Assembly (NCBI GenBank): GCA_024138025.1
Contig: JAMXBD010001204.1
Span: 186,001 to 250,000, forward strand
Reading direction: 5' to 3'
Length of the DNA stretch: 64,000 nucleotides
Source: Combretum micranthum
Taxonomy: Eukaryota; Streptophyta; Magnoliopsida; Myrtales; Combretaceae
In this document: in pieces, positions 11,491 to 23,557 of the stretch
How positions within the stretch are numbered: the first letter of the stretch is position 1
How the letters are laid out: each line of letters starts with the position of its first letter
Notes under the pieces: generated by a model
What the model was told of the DNA's origin: nothing
The model's input: only the letters and a program-made list of their open reading frames with translations
Database searches by the model: none
Program-made: the position numbers and the translations under genes

Positions 11491-12080
11491 ACTAATAAGA
11501 TAGATTTTAAATTTTAGCCTCTAATATTCTAACTTATGATTATTTTTTCCTTTATCTTACTAATTAATTTATTTCTATTATTTAGTTACTTAATGATTTA
11601 TATAATTGATAATGTGTTAGTTAGAAGCATACAAAGAATTAAATTTTGTGTCTTATATATTGGGATAAAGTCTAGTATACTCTTAAGTTCAAAATAATTA
11701 AAAAACGAGACTAGATGATTATAATTTTATAACAGATGAAATCTCTTCCCTTCGTATAAGTTTTACATGTTTATTTGGTATATGATTAATTTTAAATATT
11801 GTTATTTATATTTATATTAGTGATAAGAAATATATAATGAAATTTTTTTGATAAAATATGTTTTTATTTTATCAATAAAAAACGGTTCAAACCACAAATC
11901 GAACCATACTAAATTGTTATTTTTCGGTTAAAAAAATTACAAACTGAATCATATGGTTAGGTTCGAATTTAAAAGAAAAACCGAACTGTCAAATATGATG
12001 CGGCTTGATTCGAGATGTAAACCAAACCTAACCGTACCGTGCACGCTCCTAAGTGAAACACACATGAATTGACTTCTTAT

Positions 12081-12110
12081 CTTCTTCTTCTTCTTCTTCT
12101 TCTTCTTCTT
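12081..12110. repeat. CTT trinucleotide microsatellite
   Basis: About ten CTT/TTC units in a row lie just outside the right end of the hAT-like element. Confidence 0.9.
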
Positions 12111-13019
12111 TACCCCCTTTCTTTTTAGCCTTTAACTATTTGAATATTCGAGTGAAAGGTAAAAGCTACTCTTTCAAGCATAATTCATCATAAGGTGAGC
12201 CTCTACAAATGAATATAAAGAATCAATTTTGTATATAAAACGGCAATGAAATTACAAAAATTTTCTAAATGGGAAAGAAAAAGAAACTCATAAAAAGAAT
12301 TCTATTTATACCTTCCTAATTTGATTTGCTAAATAATTAGCAGTTTTAATTGCTTTTTCTAAAAGAATAAGACCTTAAATCCTATTACTGCACCAAAAGC
12401 TAACGGATCTTGTGGACTGTGCTGAATCTGTAAGAGAATCCAATTTAACATGTATAATATATATAAAAATTAAGTTGCATAACCCAATTCAATCCACGCC
12501 ACCATCGTGAATTCCACTATTTCAATAGAAAACGAAATTGGTAATAGCTCCAAATACAAAGATCATGTGTCCCTTGCAATCTTTGAGGATCTAACCATTA
12601 TATATTGCTCTCCCTTTATCAAGGCTCCCTCAATATAAAGTTCGATTCTTCGTGAAGGAGGAAGGAGCCACCACAAAATTTTTTAACACTGTCGCTATTT
12701 TTTATCAAACTTTAGAATCCTATACGTCTTAATAATGACCTTACATTGATTCAAAATGTTCTCAATTATTGCCATCGTATAAACTTATTTCCAGGAATAT
12801 CTTTTGAATTAAATCCCAGTGTAATTAATCAAACTAGAATTATTTATCCTTTCCGCGTACAGCAGCCAGGGAGCTAATCATGTTATATTATAGAAAATCG
12901 AATAATTAAAGGAATATATTATAGAGTTACTTGATTTCATCATTTTCAAAAGGGCTAAAGCATCATTGAAAAGAAGAACAAGGAAAATAAAAAGAAGACT
13001 CCATTTATACCATTTTTTA
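12111..13019. other. Anonymous AT-rich DNA, no gene seen
   Basis: I see no coding frame with recognisable domains, no RNA gene and no clear terminal repeats here. Confidence 0.5.
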
Positions 13020-13190
13020 TAATACATAGGATTAGATGATCTCTCAGGATCGGTCCGAACCGAGACTCGATGCGGACTGACCATGGCGGATCCTGCTTTG
13101 GACTGGCTTGGGCGACCCGCCATGGTTGATAGGTCTATTCTGGGTTCGTCGTGGGAACCCGTAAGACTCGGTGGGTCTCAAAGTTTAATT
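13020..13190. repeat. GC-rich patch with CCATGGCGG / CCGCCATGG inverted repeat
   Basis: This patch stands out from the AT-rich flanks. GACCATGGCGG at about 13079 and CCGCCATGGTT at about 13117 form inverted arms around a short spacer. Composition and symmetry suggest an unrecognised MITE or a fragment of one; I found no target duplication. Short open frames run in both strands and have no recognisable similarity. Confidence 0.4.
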
Positions 13191-14340
13191 AAAAAGGAAA
13201 AAAAAAAAACTAGAATCTTTAAAAACAAGCATACTATGCACAGTGGAAAAGATCAATGTGAGATTTTACAATATAATCTTTTTTTTTTCACCATCTTTGA
13301 TTAATTTAAAAAGAAATTATGGGATCCAAACCAGTAGACCCATCTCATGCACCAATAGAATCCATGGGTTCGAACCACCACACCATTAAATTGGGATAGT
13401 TAGCGGTCCTAAAATATATGATCCAAAACCATTGGATTTGTATAATGGATTTAGTTGTTAAGATTAAAAAAGGTATGGATTCAAATGAAAACCCCTGAAA
13501 TTTTGGACTCTTATTAATGCATTTCGGCTTCAAGTGATCTTTGGTAATCACCATTAATCACAGCAGAATATTTCAATGGATATGCAACATACAACTGGGC
13601 TTGGAACTTGTGCATTTTTTGGGCTTGAAATAATACAGTGTTAGTGATGCATAAGATTAACAAACTTCTGTTGAATTGCATAAGCCCATTAATTGTTTTC
13701 TCATTAGGCCATCCTCTATTTGCAAGGGCCGGGAACATAACTGCTGGTACTAATCGTTATTCAACCAGTGAGTGTGATGTATCGACCTAACCAGTAATTA
13801 TGGACAGATGGTTATCTTAAGTTACGGTTAACTATTAGACGTGCATTTGCAATGTATGTATAAAAACTAGATATAAAAATAAATTAAATTTATGTCATAA
13901 AATTATACAACAGTAAATAATATTTGCTTATAAAATAAAATATATTTGACAGTTTATTTTCACTTAAATAACAAAAATAGCTCAAAGGAAAAAAAATTTA
14001 AAAAAAAGAAAGAGAGAGAGAAGAGAGAAAAGAGAATAAGTGCAGTGAGTAAAAATATGGTTTAATTCTGTTCATAGGTTATTATGAGGGATGTGGTAGT
14101 TTAATTAGACAATTTCTACTATGTAAAATATATATATATATATATATAATAAACTGCCAATAATTATTACTTTTCTTTCCCTAAATAATTATCCATAATG
14201 GCTGCATCTTTTTTCTAAACTCCCAAAGAAATAAAACATTCTTCAATAAAGTCCCTATCAATTATTTAAATTAATTTAACTATGATATGATAACATATAA
14301 GTAATTTTAAGGGACTAAAAAAGCATGAGCCTTTAAAATT
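13191..14340. other. Anonymous AT-rich DNA, no gene seen
   Basis: Low-complexity purine and TA tracts (about 13985-14030 and 14128-14148). Around 13365-13376 the sequence GGGTTCGAACCA looks like a Pol III B-box, but no matching A-box or SINE body is evident. Confidence 0.45.
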
Positions 14341-14369
14341 GGATTACCAATATAGAAAATGAAGTGTTA

Positions 14370-15245
14370 GAGGGGTGAGCAGGTACATGGTGGGTAAGGT
14401 ATGAAGTGCAATTCGAATCCTACCCTGTATGCTATAGGGCATTAGATTTGATATTCGGAACCTACTTTGTGGTACTTTTACCCACCCCATACCACGTACC
14501 CTATAAAACTTACAAGGTAATAGTAACTTATGGATCCTGTTGATTTACTTACAAAAATCCATTTTTATTCGTATTTTTCATAAATTTCAAGTTTATAGTA
14601 TTTTATATCCTGTAGTATGTTTAACTACCTTAATTTCATACATTCACTATAGATAGCATGTGGAAAAGAATTTAAAAGTAATTTGTTAATATCACAAGTT
14701 CTGCAATGTGTAGAATCTATCTATGTGGGGAACTTGAAACTTATAACAAAAATTTATCAAACGCATTTATATGATATTAAACAAAATTATAGAAATTATA
14801 GTAAATTCTAAAATAAAAAACTTTAGAGCAATTTTCATATTAACTAGTCTTAGAAAATAAATAGCATATCTATATAATTTGATAGCTTAGGTATATACAT
14901 ACAATTATAAGCGTTCTAAAATAAAAATAACAAATGTTTCTAAAATAAAATAGTACAAATTCTTCTATAGTAAAAATTTTTTGAAGATAATTTACAAAAT
15001 AATAATCTTGAATAAAAAGTGGCCGTCAAATAAAAAATGGGTTATTGTTGTTTATTTTATGTATATTAACATTGCTTTATAATATTTAATAAGATAGATA
15101 TAATATATCCTAAAATATGTACTAGTACAGGTTCTAAAGTGGGTACCAGGTATGAATACCTCGTACCCGTATCCTACTATATAAAAGTAGGTTTCATAAA
15201 ATCTAAACTTGAACCCTATCCTGTAGCCTATAATACCCATCCAGA
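14370..15245. mobile_element. Probable non-autonomous DNA transposon with GGGTA/TACCC ends
   Basis: The left end starts about GGGGTGAGCAGGTACATGGT and both end regions repeat TACCC/GGGTA motifs (14400-14520 and 15120-15245). The right end closes with TACCCATCCAGACA. This resembles plant hAT-like elements whose ends are built from GGGTA repeats. The interior is AT-rich and non-coding. Exact ends and target duplication could not be fixed. Confidence 0.4.
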
Positions 15246-15299
15246 CACTATCCAGTCGAGCAAGGTCTGGATGGGTATCTTATACGATAGGTTACCTAC

Positions 15300-16960
15300 T
15301 TAAGTCTAACTTAGACTTATTTATTATAATTTAATCAATATCACAATGATAGATTGCAAAACTAAAAGATGTAAATAGGGCATAGCATATTTATACCACA
15401 ACAAAGTATAAACATGTCAGGTTGAGATTCAACCACTAAACCAGAACCGCTATTTTAATTACTAATAAAGTTTACTTGAGAAAAAAATCACTAAAATGTT
15501 AATCTATTTAAGAGTATATTAAATAAACCAATGTAACAAGGTCTTCCAAAGAAAAAAAAAAAGGTGAATCCAACTTTCAAAGTCATAACTAGAAATGACT
15601 TGGCAAAAGAGGGGAAAAAAAAGCCCATAAAGTGTGATTATGCCTAATACATAACCACTACAATCATGTGCACATATCATACATTGCAATTTACATACAT
15701 ACCTAATTCTAATACAAGTCATCAGTTATTATCTTATTTTACCATGGCAATATAGTCTCGACATCCCAAGACTTGGAGTAGCTCTGACTCTTTAACACGT
15801 ATATAATCATAGCATGAATATCATGTGTCTTCCTAAAACCAATAACATATTGTCTGATCTTGGGATTGTTGTTAAACCTATTGTTAATACAATTAGTTCA
15901 TCGCAACTATCCATGAATAGCATCTTTATCTACAAATTTGACTTGGCTCCCATGTTAGAGATGAATCCATATAATAGCAATTACCTAATCATTAACCTAC
16001 CTAGCATACATAGCGAAATTAGTGCCTATTATACATATTACGTCACATCAATCGATCTGTGTTTACCACTTCCACTGCCTTATAACTTTTGGCCAAGGTA
16101 GAAAATTTCTTCATTTGATATATAGTCATACAAACACAAAAAAAAAAATATAATAGCCATGTACTAAGAGTCGAGGCCAATACTTAAAAGAATGATAGTA
16201 ATTCCAACTCTTCAAACCAAAGTATATAATAAGGTGTTGGTCTCTTAATTATGCTAAATAGTTTATACTATAGATCTTAAGCTTGATCTCTCACTTAATT
16301 GAACAATTAAAACTTAAAAGAAGGGGAAGGGTTACTTGAACCCATTAAAAGTTTATTTAACTAGCCCAAAAGTAAAAAAGTTAATCTGCACATGCCAAGG
16401 AGGTATAATGAGTCCACTCAGGTGGCGGTCGACTAACTCTCTCACCTTATTCTTGATGGATCATGGCTAATTATATGCTTGATCACAGGGTTTACCTTGG
16501 TTAACCTTTCTTCTAACAAAAACCCAAACTTTACCTCGATCCTTTACTCATTCAAGCTTAAGTTAAACCTAATATCTACCATTAACAACCATTACATTTG
16601 CTTCAATTTCCATTCATCCATAACCAATTACATTTTATCTCATTAACAAGATTAATAATTTTGAAATCTATATATATATATATATATATGTATGTATTTC
16701 AAATATGGATAAAAATTTAATACACTCTAATTAGTAACTTAATAACACTCATGCTTTGGATTTAGAAAGTGAACAAGTTAGTTATACTAAATTGTGCTTA
16801 CATTTAAAAAAGATTTTTTTACTACATTTCATATTATATAATCGATAAGTCTAATGGTCCTCCAAATAGTATTTCTTCTTTTACTCAATAATGCTAAATG
16901 CTTCATATGCATTTTTCAGATTATAGCCAATATATTTTTTTCTATAATAAAACACTTTTA
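15300..16960. other. Anonymous AT-rich DNA, no gene seen
   Basis: Several short open frames occur on both strands, none with recognisable motifs. A B-box-like GGTTGAGATTCAACC occurs near 15420 without further SINE evidence. A TA microsatellite lies at about 16670-16690. Confidence 0.45.
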
Positions 16961-17010
16961 TTAAAACATGAAAAATAGGGGTTAAACCCTGTTACTAGAA
17001 GTTTGGTTGT

Positions 17011-17370
17011 TCACAAGTTCAAAAAAGCAGCCACTACAGCATTAGGGTTTCTGTTCATAATGTGTACATTCTTGACAAAATGAAAGAGAGATGAAGGAGG
17101 ACACAAAAGGGCCTTGCTAAGGATAGCTTTAGGTAGAACGAAAAACACTCCTTTGTCTATTGGTTCTTCTTTGCTTGTTCTAACTAGGGTGTCAGCAACC
17201 ATATTACCATGCCTGGAAATATGAAGCAACGCAACCAGGTTAAAGGAGCACATCTTTGCCTTGCAAGAGGAAATTGATTGTATAAACTTGTTATTAGTAT
17301 TTGTTTCATTCGCTAGGAGTTGGAAAGCTAGCATGGAGTCACTGTAGAAATTGATATTTCTAAACCCTAG
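17011..17370 (-). pseudogene. RNase H domain fragment of a plant LINE (or related RVT_3-type sequence)
   Basis: The frame reads NINFYSDSMLAFQLL followed about 40 residues later by ISRHGNMVADTLV, matching the spacing and motifs of the RNase H domain (catalytic Asp in SDS, then an H-x-x-R-x-x-N-x-x-AD block) found at the C-terminus of plant L1-like LINEs and in related RVT_3 proteins. The Met at 17334 lies inside the domain, and the frame continues a few codons upstream to a stop, so no natural start is present. The protein ends about 45 residues past the AD block. An AATAAA-like stretch follows on the minus strand near 16950. It appears 5'-truncated, as is usual for LINE copies; RT and endonuclease are not seen. 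Confidence 0.65.
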
Positions 17371-17727
17371 TTTTTAGGCATAGTCGACTTATATTAGGAA
17401 TACTGCATCAAATTGGTGGCACCCTTCTAGATGAAAAAGGTGACTAGATCATGGGATACAACAAGAATATTAGAATAGTTGATTTTAAAAATGCAGAAAT
17501 ATGGATTATATCTTGGAGTTGTCCATTTTTGCACATGAGACATAAGAGAGAGTTAATAAATATGAAATAAGTCTAGACATTGGCTTTATCTTATTTAACT
17601 TTCCTTAATACTAACTATTGTTGACTTGTTTTGTTTTTCCTCTCTTTCCTTTTTTCTTTTTTCCTTTTTTTTAAGTGGTATAGTTTGATTTATATAAGTA
17701 GCTAGATGGTGTTTTATGTATATGGAA

Positions 17728-18325
17728 AAAATACCAAAGCATGACTTGTGTTTTAGTACTTTTGACAATAAGTGACTTGAATTTTTATTCTTAACAAATG
17801 CGAGACTAGTGTTTTGGTATTTTACAAACAATTATATGAGTTTTATTTTAAACAAATACACGACCTGTGTTTATAAATTTTGCGATATGAGTTTTATTTA
17901 TAATAAATACATGACCTATGTTTTATTAATTTAGCAAACAAGTGACTTGGATTTTGATTTTCAATAAATACATTACTTGTATTTTTTTCACTTTATGTTA
18001 ATAATAAATAATGGCTTTTTTTTTGCTTTAATTATATTCATTTAATAATATTATCAACTAATGAAAAAAAAAAAAAGCATTGCATGTCCCTTGTCTATTA
18101 TTACGATAAAGTGAAAAAAAAATATAGGTCATGTATTTGTCTAAAATAAAAACTCTTGCCACTTGTTTGCAAAAGTACCAAAACATAAGTCATGTATTTG
18201 TTAAAAATAAAATCTAGTTTATTTTCTTATAAAAGTACAAAAACACAAATTATATATTTGCTAAAAATCAAACTTAAGTTACTTGTTTATGAAAGTACCA
18301 GAACATAAGCCATGCTTTTGTAATT
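17728..18325. mobile_element. Foldback-type MITE built from tandem subrepeats
   Basis: The left half (17728 to about 18000) contains about four degenerate units of roughly 60 bp, each with a core like GCATGACTTGTGTTTTAGTAC, an ACAAGTGACTTG segment and a TTTTTATT...AACAAAT segment. The right half (about 18100-18325) contains the same units in reverse complement, with cores like CCAAAACATAAGTCATGTAT. The two arms would fold into a long imperfect hairpin around an AT-rich centre at about 18000-18100. There is no coding capacity. Target duplications are not clear. Confidence 0.7.
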
Positions 18326-18327
18326 TA

Positions 18328-18540
18328 GTGTGCATTTGTTCGTTGATTTGATCAATTGATTTGACATATGTTTCATATCTATTTCAATTAGATTATTTGT
18401 TAAAAACAAATACAAATAAAAAACATACAATTTTACATATAAAACAAATAATACATGTTAGATATAGATAAGGTATAGATAAGATAAAAATACAAATTAG
18501 ATACAAATGAAAATAGACTATCTAAACAGACCCTTACCCT
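18328..18540. repeat. Small dispersed repeat / MITE, copy 1
   Basis: This region shares its layout and many words with 27075-27230: GTTCGTT...TTTG at the left, TTTGTTAAAAACAAATACA in the middle, and AGATAAGATA...ACAAA to the right. The right end reads TCTAAACAGACCC. It is AT-rich and non-coding. It is probably a MITE, but no clear target duplication was found. Confidence 0.5.
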
Positions 18541-18978
18541 ATTTATATTATCTATATATGAATAATATGATTGTTTAATTTATTATTTACGATTTATTTT
18601 TATTATAGTTATGAATTTGAAAGCAAACGAGTCAAGCAGTTTATGAGTTATTCTAATTTGACTCATTTTGAGTTCTATCTGTAAACAAATTGAATTTGAA
18701 CTTGGTATAAAATTCATTTATTTTAAAAAGACAAGCTTGAGCTTAAAATTTTCAAATTTGGTAAATATCAAATCAAGCTCAATAACTCATATTAGCCAAA
18801 TTAAACCATAAAAAATTCAATCTGACTTAACTCATTTATAGACCTAGATTTAGATATGGTAATAAGAAGTCATATTGACCTTTTTCTATTTTTATCTTAA
18901 TATAAATATTTACTCTGCTACACAAGTACTATAGAATTCATATATGATATTTTACTTATTTTTATTACAATATACCCA

Positions 18979-19615
18979 TGCCAATTGCACGTATTGGCCC
19001 ACTCAGCATACCTTCATCACGTCTGGGCCCTTATGGCCTAATTAGCAGTTTGCCTCACCTATCCAAGAAAGGCCCCTATCGGCGAAGCTCTAAGCCTAGC
19101 TCCAATACAAGAGCCATAGTTGATACTCATACCAACCTAATGGTGAAGCACAAAAAGGTCTCCCATGAGCCCGGCAACAGCTTGCTCCATGAGTTGGGAG
19201 CCAGAAAGCTCCAAGCTCACGAAGTCATAAAGTCCCATCTTGGGACCGAGGGGACATAGCCAGTCTACCCAGACTTTTCACCACAACCGCTCCTTAGCTT
19301 AGGTACCCCTCTACCATGGGTACTAGGCTAGTCACCAGGTCATAATTTGCTACAACATTAACAGATTCAGTGGGCCTATTCTAGTATGATCCTAAACACT
19401 ATAAATACCCCCTTTCCCATTCTGGAAAGGAAGGAAGAGAAGCAATTTTATAAGCTTTTATACATGTACACTTGTTCTCTAAGAAAGAAGAATTCACTAA
19501 CTGACTTAGACATCAGAGTGGCTGCACCAGGTAATCCTCCAGCGCACCTCTGATTTTTTTTTTTTTTTTTTATGTTTTTGGGAGCTTAACTCTGTTGATA
19601 GAAACTCATGCAACA
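18979..19615 (+). repeat. LTR A of the non-coding element, 637 bp
   Basis: It begins TGCCAATT and ends GCAACA. Its length of 637 bp agrees with the complete solo LTR of the same family at 52843-53480 (638 bp), which supports these borders. A T-tract lies at about 19553-19571. Confidence 0.8.
19400..19407 (+). promoter_or_regulatory. TATA box of LTR A
   Basis: TATAAATA followed by CCCCCTTTCCCATTC. The same block recurs in LTR B (23368-23375) and in the solo LTR (53256-53263), supporting promoter identity. Confidence 0.7.
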
Positions 19616-20042
19616 CATGGTGCTATCTTAGCTTAGATGCTATTGCCTTCCGCCCTATTATCTCTTCTGTAGCTCGAACCTCCTAGTCTAAGCTAGCCTT
19701 TCCCTCGCTTCTCTCCCCCCACCTCATCAGCAATCCATTATACGCTACCCTCAAGATCTTGTAAAGGACTACGTGCGAAGTTACCTAAGCTCAACATCTC
19801 TTCTAGTGATGAACAGAAGAAAACAATTGAGAAGGAAAACCTTTCGATAAGAAATGAGGGCTTGGGCTAGTGGTTATGAGGAATGAGTAGAGAAATACAA
19901 GTATATATATAGAGAATCGGAGGGGAAGCTGAAAAGACTACTTACTAACCTATGCTCGAAAATAGTGTGGCCAGAATCCTTAGGACCTATCCCGCGCTAC
20001 TAAAGCATCTAGCGTAATCATCGTAACTAACATGATCCCTGA

Positions 20043-22675
20043 TGGAAAGACCCAGACTTACCCCTATAATTAAAATAGATGAATCTAGATCTCCAACCAC
20101 ATATAACCTGCAATGTTATATGTAAAGTTGATTACTAGGATCAGTTTGGATATTTGTTTACCTAAATCCCTTATAACAACAAATTAAAAAAAAACTACCA
20201 CTTATAAAAACTTTATAGGAAAACATGTCATTTACATATAATATACAGATCCATTACAGACATATATATATATATATATACACATAGATATTATAGTCAA
20301 GGCTTATAAGCAAGCCATTTACAAAATACATATGTTTAGCACAACTACCATAATTATTACATATATCTTCCAACCTATGGTATTACAAAAATTCCATTTC
20401 ATCATGGTCATCCCTAATCCTCTCAATCATCTAGGAAGTCATCAAAATCCATCCCATACCCCATATTGGTGTATAACTCATTGTGATCCTCAATACCTAA
20501 AATATAAAATAATGAGCCAAAGCCCCAATACGCAAGTAACGAAAGCAAAGACTAGTGGTACATAAGCTTAGACTATATGCAAATGCAACAATCATCAAGT
20601 TAAATATAAATTTTTTAATTAGTCAAACAACACTAGAGTATTCAAACTCTGGACAACAAGGATATTTAGGGATCCTAAGTAATGATCTCGATGCTCAAGG
20701 GGTTGATATAAGCTATTCGAGGACTTATATCTCCTAGATGATATATCCATGAATGAAAAAGTAGCTTCATCTAGGGTTTCAGCCGTTTCACAACTTTACT
20801 TAACTTAAATCATAATATCATCTAATTTAATGTTCCTATAAACAATTGAATTAAATCATATTATTTTTCTTTTAAGATAATCAAATGTTATACTAATACC
20901 AATAACTCTATCAATTACCTGTCTTGCCACTTATAGAAGTCTTTTTATAAAGACAGGGGTGGCCCAAGTGCCTAAACTACTGTACCCTCAGTCTAAGCAA
21001 GGTGTCGCTCCCCAAACTAGATTCAACAGCGTAATAGATAATCAATTCAAACAATTTAAGTTTTATCACAAATTAAAGTAGATTTAGTTATACCTATCTT
21101 AAGTAAAAAATCAAACACATTACTGCGTACTTGAATCAAAGCGAGAATTAATAAGGGTAGCCAAACGAGGATTTATCATTGTTCCAAGAAAACCCTCTCA
21201 AATCAACATTCTAATTTCAATTCATACATAAACATAATTAAGTCTAAGCAAAACATTCAAAGAAATTTAAATAAGCTCAACATAAAGTCCTAACATAGTA
21301 TTTATACATCATACAATATCATCCATGCTTAACAAATACTCAAAAGACAATTTAACAGGCCAAAGGAATGGTTTTTAAGAAGTTTTGAAAATGAAAAAAT
21401 ACAGGGGACATGCCGGCCTTTGATGTCGGCGGTGTTGAGGTGGTGTAGTCTGCACCAAAAACTCCACGCTTGGCATCGCTGGTAGCGTTCATCCAAATGC
21501 CAGTAATGTTATGGTCTACACCGGTGGCGTTGAGCCAGTGTAGACTGTAACTCAAATTTTCCAAAATTTTCGAGAGTTCTATGGGGTCGATCCATGCCCG
21601 TGAATACCACCAATACCTGCAGTATTGCTATGTATGCCGGCAATGTTGACCTCTATGTCGGCAACGTACATTGCACTACATATTTTTGAAAAATTTTAGA
21701 CCTCCCCTGTTCAAAAATGCATCTTTTTTACTCAAGTTTTCCTTTCCAACCTTCCTCTCAACACATTTCCAACACCAAACCTTGATCTATATGTATTCTA
21801 ACTTCTTTTAACACTCAAAATCTACACTTTCAACTCATTAAACACTCATATTTACCATTTAAATCACAAATCATCTTCCAACCCTCTTTAAGCTAATCTA
21901 CTCTTCTCTAAACCATCATAACCCTTTTCATATCTAACTTTATTCACTTCCACACTACTTGTCACTTACTTAGCACAATTAATCATTCATATACCATCAA
22001 GATATTCATTTAATATATAACTAACACATGCAAATCATCAAAATTCATTTTAACATAAAAGCTCATGTTCTAACAAAACCTTAAACTAACAAATATATTC
22101 TTAACACAACAAATACATAACTTTAGAGTCTTAGGCTCGGTTTTATGGTCTTGCCACAAGTAAATGATGGTTTCACTTGAGAAAATGTAGGTGATGTTTG
22201 GAATTAAGTTGGGTGAGCTTTGAATGGTGAAAAATGGTGTTTTTAGTCTCTCTTTTGGGTCACATTGGTTCGTCTGATTTTTACACAAATTTTGCACAAT
22301 TTAGACTTGATAATTATCTAAATATTGACTTTTGAGGCTGCCTAAAAATGGGCTTTAATTGGCATGAGTTCAGGCTTGATTTTTTGCCTCTAATCAATGC
22401 ATTTAAGGCTTGTTTGTGTCCAAATTTTTTGCTAAAAGTGGAAATACATATTAAACGTATTTAACTTGTTTCAAACTAATTTTTATACACTTTATTACAT
22501 ATATAAAGTTATAAACTCAATATTTAGTTACACTAAGATTTATAGACATTTAAACACATTAACACAACATATATATCATATACTAACATAAATCATATTC
22601 ATCATACTTCATGATCACGCATAAATTCATTAACACATTTATATAATATAATTTTGGAAAATTATGGCTATTTCA
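20043..22675 (-). mobile_element. Solo LTR, gypsy-1 related, TSD CCTGA
   Basis: Its left end, TGGAAAGACCCA, and right end, ATGGCTATTTCA, correspond to the ends of the 2.7 kb gypsy LTR at 7479-10182, and inner blocks such as GAGTATTCAAACT and the GGGGTTGATATAAG block are shared. It is 2633 bp. CCTGA stands immediately before (20038-20042) and after (22676-22680), so this is a complete solo LTR left by recombination between the two LTRs of a full element. Its CGCCGGCGG-type island at about 21415-21670 is clearly decayed, suggesting greater age than the 7479 copy. Confidence 0.92.
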
Positions 22676-22873
22676 CCTGACATGTCCCTAGGGAATCACA
22701 CGAGGTTTCCCCAACAAGCCTGTTGAATACAAGATTCAAGACGATAACACGGCTCGCCCAGCAAACAAGCTCGAGGGGCAAAACCAAAGGATAATAATGA
22801 CCTATGCATATGATATAAAAGATGGTATTATGGGGATGCAACTCAGATTAAAGAGCAATAGCACCTAGAATGA

Positions 22874-23557
22874 TGTCAAGGCCTAAAAAAAAAAAAAAAG
22901 TCAAGGCCATTGGGTCCCTACCTTGCGAACTGACCCCAAAGCGATCACTCTCCTTACCCCTGCATAAGAAGAGGATACCTTTGTCATGACTAGGCCCCCG
23001 TGGCCCAATCGGTAGTCAACCTCACTTATCCAAGAAAGGCCCCTACTAGGAAAGCTATAAGCTAGACTCCAGTGCAAAAGCCACAATTGATACTCATACC
23101 AACCTAGTAGTGAACCACAAACAGGGTCTCTCGCAAGATCGGTAACTACTTGCTCCATGAGCTAGGGGCTAGAAAGCTCCTGAGCTCACTAAGTAATAAA
23201 GTCCCATTTCGGGACCTGGGGGACACAACTAACCCGGCCAAACTCTTTCCCACAGCCACTCCTCAACTTAGGTACCCCTTCACCTCGGTACTAGGCTAGT
23301 CACTAGGTTGTAATTTTCCCCAACCCTAACAGATTTAGTGGGCCTATTCTAGTATGACCTTAAACACTATAAATACTCCCTTTCCCATTCTAGAAAGGGA
23401 GGAAGAGAAGGAATTTTATAAGCTTTTCTACATGTACTATTGTCTCTAAGAAAGAAGAACCAACTCCCCAGCGTACCTTTGATTGCTTTTTTTTTTTTTT
23501 TTTTTTTTTTGTGTTTGCAAGAGCTTAATTCTATCAGTAGAATCAGCTTACGCAACA
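22874..23557 (+). repeat. LTR B of the non-coding element
   Basis: It aligns with LTR A from the CCAAGAAAGGCCCCTA block onward and ends GCAACA at 23557. A TATAAATA box lies at 23368-23375. Near its left end TCAAGGCC occurs twice around an A-tract (about 22875-22908), so the exact start is uncertain. A T-tract lies at about 23488-23510. Confidence 0.7.

Larger units (their letters stand above)
10183..12053. mobile_element. hAT-like non-autonomous element, left end lost to the LTR insertion
   Basis: Both ends are rich in GGTTCGG/CGAACC subterminal repeats (10183-10320 and about 11880-12040), and the right end read inward begins about TTAGGAGCGTGCACGGTACGG. This layout resembles plant hAT elements that begin with a G-rich terminal inverted repeat followed by GGTTCGGTTCGG tracts. 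The left end abuts the gypsy LTR directly, so the retrotransposon probably inserted into it; its remaining part should lie left of the window. The interior is AT-rich, holds a nested MITE and a compound microsatellite, and encodes no transposase that I recognise. Confidence 0.6.
18979..23557 (+). mobile_element. Non-coding LTR retrotransposon (TRIM/LARD-like), split by a solo LTR
   Basis: Two similar direct repeats (18979-19615 and about 22874-23557) flank an interior of about 620 bp once the nested solo LTR at 20043-22675 is removed. Each repeat has a TATAAATA box followed by a purine/pyrimidine leader and ends GCAACA, giving plus-strand orientation. Just after the left LTR lies TGGTGCTATC, a plausible primer-binding site. 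No gag or pol motif is visible in the interior. The expected 5-bp flanks do not match cleanly (ACCCA versus ACATG), so pairing of the two LTRs as one insertion is probable but not proven. Confidence 0.65.

Noticed and set aside
11253..11517. Poly-Val / poly-Leu / poly-Ser open frames
   Set aside because: Produced by the trinucleotide microsatellite, not by a gene.
13360..13450. Possible tRNA-derived SINE (GGTTCGAACC B-box)
   Set aside because: The word is palindromic, no A-box lies at the right distance and no tail or target duplication was seen.
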